NCBI GenBank assembly: GCA_023405875.1
Contig: JAEXXN010000049.1
Location: 1-18,152, forward strand
Direction of reading: 5' to 3'
From: Bacillota bacterium
Lineage (GTDB): Bacteria; Bacillota; Clostridia; Lutisporales; Lutisporaceae
DNA: 18,152 nucleotides
Part shown: piece after piece, positions 13,838 to 18,152 of the stretch
How the letters are laid out: every line of letters begins with the position of its first letter
Position numbering within the stretch: the stretch's first letter is position 1
Notes under the pieces: generated by a model
Seen by the model: the letters and a program-made list of their open reading frames with translations, nothing else
Told to the model about the DNA's origin: nothing
The model's database searches: none
Program-made: the position numbers and the translations under genes

Positions 13838-14905
13838 TTATTCCACATCCTTAAGCTTATCCGCCTGGGCGCTTGTTATCAAGGCATCTATCATCTCTTC
13901 AATATCTCCATCCATGAAGGAATCCAACTGATATATCGTCAGCCCTATTCTATGGTCTGTGACCCTGCCCTGGGGGAAATTGTAGGTCCTTATCCTTTCG
14001 CTTCTGTCTCCTGTGCCTACCTTGCTCTTTCTGTCGTTTGCTATTTCTGCATTGTGTCTCTCTATTTCAAGGTCAAGAAGCCTGGATTTCAATACCTTTA
14101 TGGCTTTATCCTTGTTCTTCAGCTGTGATTTCTCATCCTGACAGGATACTACAAGTCCTGTAGGCAAGTGAGTCACCCTGACCGCACTGTCTGTTGTATT
14201 TACGCTCTGCCCGCCGTGGCCGCTGGAACGGAACACATCAATACGCAGATCATTCATGTTTATTTCCACATCAACATCTTCAGCCTCGGGCATTACTGCA
14301 ACGGTAGAGGTCGAGGTGTGAATCCTTCCGCTTGCCTCAGTACTCGGAATCCGCTGGACCCTGTGGGCCCCGCTTTCATATTTCAGCTTGCTGTATGCTC
14401 CCTTGCCGTCTATTTCGAAGATTACCTCCTTATAGCCGCCGATGTCTGTGGGATTGGAGCTGAGCATATCTACCTTCCAACCCATTCTTTCAGCATATCT
14501 GACATACATCCTGAAGAGGTCTCCGGCAAAAAGCGCTGCCTCTTCTCCTCCGGCTGCGCCTCTTATCTCCACTATTACATTTTTTTCATCATTGGGGTCC
14601 TTGGGAAGCAGCATCAGCTTAAGCTCTTCCTCCGTTTTCACCCTGTTTTCCTGAAGCTCTGCGATCTCAAGCCTCACCATTTCCTGGAAGTCCTTGTCCG
14701 CCTCATCCTCCAGCATTGCCTTTGAATCCTCAATGCCCTTCAGTATTGACTTATACTCCTTGAACTTGGTAACAATAGGCTCAAGGCTTGAATGTTCTTT
14801 TACAAGCTTTTGCCAAAGATTTTGATCTCCAATAACCTCAGGATCACTTATCTTATGTCCCAGATCCTCATACTTTTCTTCTATAAACTCCAGTTTATCA
14901 AGCAT
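13838..14905 (-). CDS. prfA: Peptide chain release factor 1
   Basis: RF1 recognises UAA and UAG stop codons in the ribosomal A site and triggers peptide release. The protein has 355 residues, close to E. coli RF1. The anticodon-like PxT motif is PST (187-189, in RIPSTEASGRIHTS), which separates it from RF2. The catalytic GGQ lies at 231-233 (SSGHGGQSVNTTDSAV). The start is ATG at 14905, with GGAGAG 7 bases upstream and the usual N-terminus MLDKLEFIEEKY. An in-frame TTG at 14920 overlaps that site and was rejected. It is coupled to the preceding prmC, whose product methylates the GGQ glutamine. Confidence 0.97.
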   Translation of the reverse strand: MLDKLEFIEEKYEDLGHKISDPEVIGDQNLWQKLVKEHSSLEPIVTKFKEYKSILKGIEDSKAMLEDEADKDFQEMVRLEIAELQENRVKTEEELKLMLLPKDPNDEKNVIVEIRGAAGGEEAALFAGDLFRMYVRYAERMGWKVDMLSSNPTDIGGYKEVIFEIDGKGAYSKLKYESGAHRVQRIPSTEASGRIHTSTSTVAVMPEAEDVDVEINMNDLRIDVFRSSGHGGQSVNTTDSAVRVTHLPTGLVVSCQDEKSQLKNKDKAIKVLKSRLLDLEIERHNAEIANDRKSKVGTGDRSERIRTYNFPQGRVTDHRIGLTIYQLDSFMDGDIEEMIDALITSAQADKLKDVE

Positions 14906-14921
14906 CCTATCACTCTCCAAA

Positions 14922-15845
14922 TCAAATTCGCAACTGCGAAATATCTTGTACCTGCATAGCCGGCTTTCTCACGCCCCATACGCACCTTTCAAAGCCTGCA
15001 AGATCCTTTTCTATATTCACATTGCCATAATAACCGCTCTCTTCCATAATAGTTTTTACCTCTGCACCCTGATCATAGCCTACCTCAAAGACAAGGTATC
15101 CGTCATTTCTGAGAAATTCAACGCTGTCTCTTATAATACTTTTATAGTATAGTATTCCGTCTTTACCTCCGTCAAGAGCCAAGTGAGGCTCGTAATCACG
15201 AACATTTACATCCAGCTCGGGAATTACTGCACTTTTTATATAAGGAGGATTGGACACTATAATATCCGTCTTCCCGATCAGCTCTTCCTCCCTGATATTC
15301 TCAAACAAATCGCTCTTTACTATTCTAACTCTTTTCTCCAGGCCAAGACGGTCTGAATTTATCCTGCAGCATTTCAAGGCAGCATCGGAAATGTCAACAG
15401 CCCATATGTGTGAACCGGGTATGTTGCTGCCAAGGCTCACGGCTATTGCTCCGCTTCCGGTGCACATGTCAATTATGCGGGGCTTTTCCATACCCTTTGC
15501 CAGCTTAAGCACTCTTTCCACAAGCAACTCAGTGTCGGCACGGGGTATAAGCACGCCCTGCTCTATATAAAGCTCCAGTCCCATAAATTCCTGGGCATTG
15601 GTTATATACTGAACCGGCTTGCCCTTGCTCCGCTCCTCCACCAAGGACCTATAACGAATCGCAAGCTTATGGTCTATAAGCTTGCTCTGATGGGGCACAA
15701 GCTTCACCCTGTCAAATTTCATACCCGACTCATTCAGTACATATATAAGGAGAAGCTCGGCATCAAGTATGGGAGTCCCTGAGCTCCCGCTCTTCTTCAG
15801 CATTTCGGCCGAAGCTTTCAGCAGCTCCCTTATGCTTTCCATCAC
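14922..15845 (-). CDS. prmC: Release factor glutamine methyltransferase
   Basis: PrmC transfers a methyl group from S-adenosylmethionine to the glutamine of the GGQ motif of RF1 and RF2. It has 307 residues: an N-terminal helical substrate-binding domain (about 1-95, with KPVQYI at 76-81) and a Rossmann-type methyltransferase domain. The SAM-binding motif is MCTGSGAIAVSL (127-138), and the NPPY motif at 199-202 holds the target glutamine. IPRADTELLVE (100-110) is also typical. The start is GTG at 15845, overlapping the DUF1385 stop codon, with GGAGG about 10 bases upstream; an ATG one codon later (15842) is equally possible. The C-terminal tail after GVRKPA is about 12 residues longer than the core domain needs. 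Confidence 0.95.
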   Translation of the reverse strand: MMESIRELLKASAEMLKKSGSSGTPILDAELLLIYVLNESGMKFDRVKLVPHQSKLIDHKLAIRYRSLVEERSKGKPVQYITNAQEFMGLELYIEQGVLIPRADTELLVERVLKLAKGMEKPRIIDMCTGSGAIAVSLGSNIPGSHIWAVDISDAALKCCRINSDRLGLEKRVRIVKSDLFENIREEELIGKTDIIVSNPPYIKSAVIPELDVNVRDYEPHLALDGGKDGILYYKSIIRDSVEFLRNDGYLVFEVGYDQGAEVKTIMEESGYYGNVNIEKDLAGFERCVWGVRKPAMQVQDISQLRI

Positions 15846-16777
15846 CAGTTATCCGCCTCCGGATCGGAGACAAGAACATTCCTGAGCGCCTCAATGGCAA
15901 CCTCTATCTGCTTGTCGTCAGGTTCCCTGGTGGTTATCTTCTGAAGCCACATACCAGGGGCAGATACCATACAGGATAGCTTGCTCTGGCTCCTTCCCGC
16001 CCATTTGATTATTTCATAGGATATACCTGCTACGAAGGGTATCAGTATAAGCCTTGTAAGCAGCCTCATAAGCACTCCAGACCAACTGAACATTGAGAAC
16101 AGCAGTATGCTGACTATCATTACTATGAAAAGAAAGCTGGTGCCGCATCTTGGATGCAGCCTCCCATACCTTTTCACATTTTCAACAGTAAGCTCCTCTC
16201 CGTACTCATAGCAGAATATGCTTTTGTGCTCCGCTCCGTGATATTCAAAAACTCTCTTTATATCCTTCATCCTGGATACAGCCATTATATAGGTAAGGAA
16301 TATCGCGATCCTCGCTATGCCCTCCAAGCCATTCAGAATCAATTTATTTGTCGTATATATCTTGAACACATCAACAACTACAGTGGGCAGCAATATGAAA
16401 AGGCCTACGGAAAAGGCCACTGAAATGACTACCGATATCCATATGATATTGTCATTCAGGAATTTATCGAACCAGGAAGGCTTCTTATTCTTATCTTTCT
16501 CCGCTTCTTCCTCCTCCATGAATTCTGCGGAATACATCAGAGATTTTACCCCCAGTACCATGGAATCCACAAAGGCATATATGCCTCTTATTACAGGTAT
16601 CTTCGATATTATCTTCCTGTTTCCCTTAAGCTTTTCCTTTTTGACAACAATCTCTCCATCCGGCTTCCGCACTGCAATGGCATAATCCTCAGGCCCTTTC
16701 ATCATTACTCCCTCTATAACAGCCTGGCCGCCTACCGACTTGGGTTTTATTGCATTCATAACATTCAGCATCCTCAT
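15842..16777 (-). CDS. DUF1385 family membrane protein
   Basis: A 311-residue member of the DUF1385 family, a conserved Firmicute and Thermotogae membrane protein of unknown function. The N-terminal family motif is SVGGQAVIEGVMMKGP (14-29). Transmembrane segments lie at about 112-137, 150-168, 215-232 and 240-257. Between them is a polar loop with HGAEHKSIFCYE (180-191) and RLHPRCGTSF (206-215), whose His, Glu and Cys residues could bind a metal. The segment EEEEAEKDKNKKP (88-100) is strongly charged. ATG at 16777 has a modest site (AAAGG), and the internal ATGs at 16771 and 16759 are alternatives. It is the first gene of the operon with prmC and prfA, overlapping prmC, an association common in clostridia. 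Confidence 0.88.
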   Translation of the reverse strand: MRMLNVMNAIKPKSVGGQAVIEGVMMKGPEDYAIAVRKPDGEIVVKKEKLKGNRKIISKIPVIRGIYAFVDSMVLGVKSLMYSAEFMEEEEAEKDKNKKPSWFDKFLNDNIIWISVVISVAFSVGLFILLPTVVVDVFKIYTTNKLILNGLEGIARIAIFLTYIMAVSRMKDIKRVFEYHGAEHKSIFCYEYGEELTVENVKRYGRLHPRCGTSFLFIVMIVSILLFSMFSWSGVLMRLLTRLILIPFVAGISYEIIKWAGRSQSKLSCMVSAPGMWLQKITTREPDDKQIEVAIEALRNVLVSDPEADNW

Positions 16778-16890
16778 ATATCTCTACCTTTCGAACAAAA
16801 TGTCCATCTATACATTATTTTTTGCGTCATTCCAACAAGCTATTTTGTGTAGCTCTCAAAAGGCTTGATTTCCACGAAGCCTCATATAGT

Positions 16891-16919
16891 AGTATATCGT
16901 TACTTGTTTCAATTTACAA
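16891..16919 (-). promoter_or_regulatory. Probable sigma-A promoter of the DUF1385-prmC-prfA operon, with dyad
   Basis: On the minus strand TTGTAA and TATACT are separated by 17 bases. A perfect dyad ACTTGT-N8-ACAAGT (16902-16921) covers the -35 box and part of the spacer, where a repressor could bind. The transcript would carry a leader of about 105 bases. Confidence 0.5.
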
Positions 16920-17029
16920 GTAGTGAACAATTCCTCAACCTTTTCGCTCTGTTAAGGGGCTTATGTATATTGTTGTCGAATAATAAACAAATTCATTTAA
17001 AAATCTGCAATTTTATGGTAATATATATT

Positions 17030-17058
17030 TTGAATAGTTTGTGTTATTTTTTTATCAT
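17030..17058 (+). promoter_or_regulatory. Probable sigma-A promoter of the response regulator gene
   Basis: TTGAAT (17030-17035) and TATCAT (17053-17058) are separated by 17 bases in an AT-rich context. The predicted start is about 40 bases before the TTG start codon. No flagellar sigma-28 or sigma-54 pattern was found here. Confidence 0.5.
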
Positions 17059-17105
17059 GACCCAGAAAGCCCTTATCATAGAAACAGATACCGGAGGTGA
17101 TTGTT

Positions 17106-17588
17106 TTGGCAAATGTACTTGTCGTGGATGACTCGACTATAATGAGAAGAAATCTATCAGCAATACTTTCCAACGCCGGCCATACAATCGTAGCAGAAGC
17201 CTCCAACGGAGAGCTTGGGGTCAAGGAATATAAAAAGCTCAGACCCGATCTTGTTACAATGGATATTACTATGCCTGTAATGGATGGGATAAATGCAGTA
17301 AAGCAAATAGTGGACCATGATCCGAAAGCCCAGGTGATCATGATAAGCTCACTGGACCAGAAATTCATGGTGCTGACGGCCCTGCAGAACGGAGCAAGGC
17401 ACTATATAATCAAGCCCTTCAGTCCGGACAAGGTGCTTAAGATAGTGAACGATGTGCTTGGCATCTCCGGAAAAACGACTTCAGAGAAACGTCATAATTC
17501 ACTTGGTTCAATAAACAATACTATTTCCGATATAAGCATTTCAATAGATAACATCAATGCTTCAATAAAAAAACTGGATGGTGAGTAA
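17106..17588 (+). CDS. CheY-like single-domain response regulator
   Basis: A 160-residue protein with one receiver domain (about 1-120) and no DNA-binding output domain. The acidic pocket D8-D9, phospho-acceptor D53 in TMDITMPVMDG, S81-S82 and K103 in IKPF are all present, so phosphorylation should work. The sequence is closest in character to CheY-type regulators of clostridia. After the domain comes a tail of about 40 residues rich in Ser, Asn, Asp and Ile (for example ISDISISIDNINASIKKL) that may be a docking segment. The start is TTG at 17106 with GGAGG 8 bases upstream; a GTG at 17097 overlaps that site. It is the only plus-strand gene here, a single-gene unit with its own promoter and terminator. 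No kinase or chemotaxis gene is nearby, so the partner is unknown. Confidence 0.9.
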   Translation: MANVLVVDDSTIMRRNLSAILSNAGHTIVAEASNGELGVKEYKKLRPDLVTMDITMPVMDGINAVKQIVDHDPKAQVIMISSLDQKFMVLTALQNGARHYIIKPFSPDKVLKIVNDVLGISGKTTSEKRHNSLGSINNTISDISISIDNINASIKKLDGE

Positions 17589-17590
17589 TC

Positions 17591-17608
17591 CGGAGCGACA
17601 CGGGAGCG
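17591..17608 (-). repeat. Truncated REP-like repeat after the response regulator
   Basis: CGGAGCGACACGGGAGCG resembles the left part of the subtype A hairpin but lacks the terminal CTAC and most of the right arm. It begins 2 bases after the regulator stop codon. It is probably a decayed copy. Confidence 0.45.
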
Positions 17609-17619
17609 TAAATAATATA

Positions 17620-17656
17620 GGGCTTAATGCTGTACACCAGCTTTAAGCCCTTTTTT
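17620..17656 (+). terminator. Rho-independent terminator between convergent genes
   Basis: GGGCTTAA (17620-17627) pairs with TTAAGCCC (17643-17650). The stem continues, after one mismatch, as GCTG/CAGC with a 5-base loop, and is followed by TTTTTT. It ends the response regulator transcript. On the minus strand the stem is followed by TATATTATTT and may also serve thymidine kinase. Confidence 0.9.
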
Positions 17657-17706
17657 GTGCTGTTTATTTGCTTCATTAATCTATACACGCAATTTGTGAA
17701 TTATCC

Positions 17707-17730
17707 GGGCGATTCTTGAATCGCCCCTAC
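17707..17730 (-). repeat. REP-like GTAG hairpin, subtype B, at the tdk stop
   Basis: GGGCGATTC and GAATCGCCC pair perfectly over 9 bp with a 2-base loop, and CTAC follows at the right end on the plus strand. The TAG of the minus-strand GTAG is the tdk stop codon (17727-17729). It is nearly identical to the copy at 1423-1447. Confidence 0.82.
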
Positions 17731-18152
17731 TTGCCGGGGACCTGGTGGCACTTTCTGCATCTGGCTTCATAGCTTTCCTTTGCGCCTACCAGTATTATCG
17801 GATCATTGTAGGATGCAGGTCTTCCGTCTATCAGTCTTTGGGTCCTGGTAGCGGGATTACCGCACTGTATGCATATCGCCTGTATCTTGTCCACAAATTC
17901 TGCTGCAGACATGAGCTCCGGTGTGGGGCCAAAGGGCTCTCCCTTAAAGTCCTGGTCAAGTCCGGCTGCAATTACACGTTTGCCCTGGTCGGCAAGCCTG
18001 TTGCATATGTCTACTATGCTTTTATCAAAAAACTGCACTTCATCTATGGCTATGACAACCGCATCCTCATCCAGATACTTTAAAATGTCTTCTGCCTTAC
18101 TGATCTTTATCGCTTCAATCTTTATACCGTTATGGGATACAACATGATCAAT
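17727..18152 (-). CDS. tdk: Thymidine kinase, 3' part (runs off the window)
   Basis: Thymidine kinase phosphorylates thymidine to dTMP in salvage. The frame is open to the right edge and 141 residues are visible; roughly 50-60 N-terminal residues, including the P-loop, lie outside. The motif IDEVQFF carries the catalytic glutamate. GLDQDFKGEPFGP is the family lasso region. Two cysteine pairs, CIQCG and CRKCH, form the structural zinc site of the type II (TK1-like) enzyme. A GTG at 18038 would be internal, since the upstream residues SHNGIKIEAI continue the family sequence. The last sense codon is AAG, and the TAG stop belongs to a REP-like hairpin. The gene converges on the response regulator. 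Confidence 0.95.
   Translation of the reverse strand: MDHVVSHNGIKIEAIKISKAEDILKYLDEDAVVIAIDEVQFFDKSIVDICNRLADQGKRVIAAGLDQDFKGEPFGPTPELMSAAEFVDKIQAICIQCGNPATRTQRLIDGRPASYNDPIILVGAKESYEARCRKCHQVPGK

Larger units (their letters stand above)
16778..17105. other. Divergent intergenic region: DUF1385 operon and response regulator
   Basis: 328 bp between divergently transcribed genes. It contains a minus-strand promoter with a dyad (16891-16921), a hairpin AGGCTT-N10-AAGCCT (16861-16882) that would sit at the very 5' end of the DUF1385 transcript, and a plus-strand promoter (17030-17058). I see no gene or REP-like copy in it. Confidence 0.55.

Noticed and set aside
14168..14725. Plus-strand frame of 185 codons opposite prfA.
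   Set aside because: Antisense shadow of prfA, without independent support.

Overview
The window reads as chromosomal DNA of an endospore-forming Firmicute, most likely a strictly anaerobic member of the Clostridia. It carries spoIIID, a SpoIIQ-type M23 protein and spoIID in the order known from Bacillus and clostridia. It also carries the conserved block tdk / prmC-prfA / ywlC(Sua5)-ywlE-rpiB-upp / tagO / wecB / ywmB-murA-spoIID-spoIIQ-spoIIID. Base composition is moderately AT-rich, Shine-Dalgarno sites are strong, and TTG is the start codon in about 8 of 20 genes. I cannot name the species. Nineteen of the 20 genes run on the minus strand, so the biological order is from high to low coordinates; the exception is one plus-strand response regulator near the right edge.

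Layout from the right edge, in the direction of transcription. (1) 17.7-18.15 kb: 3' part of thymidine kinase, cut by the window edge and converging on a single-domain CheY-like regulator (17.1-17.6 kb, plus) across a shared terminator. (2) 13.8-16.8 kb: an operon of a DUF1385 membrane protein, prmC and prfA (RF1 and the methylase that modifies its GGQ motif). (3) 12.95-13.7 kb: a ZIP metal transporter. (4) 9.99-12.6 kb: ywlC (t6A synthesis), ywlE (protein arginine phosphatase type), rpiB and upp, tightly packed. (5) 7.2-9.8 kb: tagO/wecA and wecB (mnaA), the entry steps of wall-glycopolymer synthesis, separated by a 356-bp non-coding stretch rich in hairpins. (6) 5.4-6.8 kb: the two subunits of a CoA-transferase behind a consensus sigma-54 promoter. 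(7) 4.0-5.25 kb: an unrecognised small exported protein and ywmB. (8) 0.14-3.86 kb: murA, spoIID, spoIIQ and spoIIID, i.e. peptidoglycan precursor synthesis followed by engulfment and mother-cell sporulation genes.

The most notable non-gene feature is a family of about 25-bp hairpins. Each has GTAG at its foot on the minus strand, the arrangement known for REP elements mobilised by IS200/IS605-like RAYT transposases. Eight good copies lie in the window, all in the same orientation. In four of them (after spoIID, tagO, upp and tdk) the TAG of GTAG is exactly the stop codon of the preceding gene. Larger fold-back elements lie downstream of wecB and of the ZIP gene, and the latter also contains its neighbour's stop codon. 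Other points are a sigma-54 promoter with possible activator dyads upstream of the CoA-transferase operon, and absence of the F1Fo-ATP synthase operon from its usual place between the upp/wecB side and ywmB-murA. I saw no rRNA, tRNA, CRISPR array, complete insertion sequence or prophage gene.
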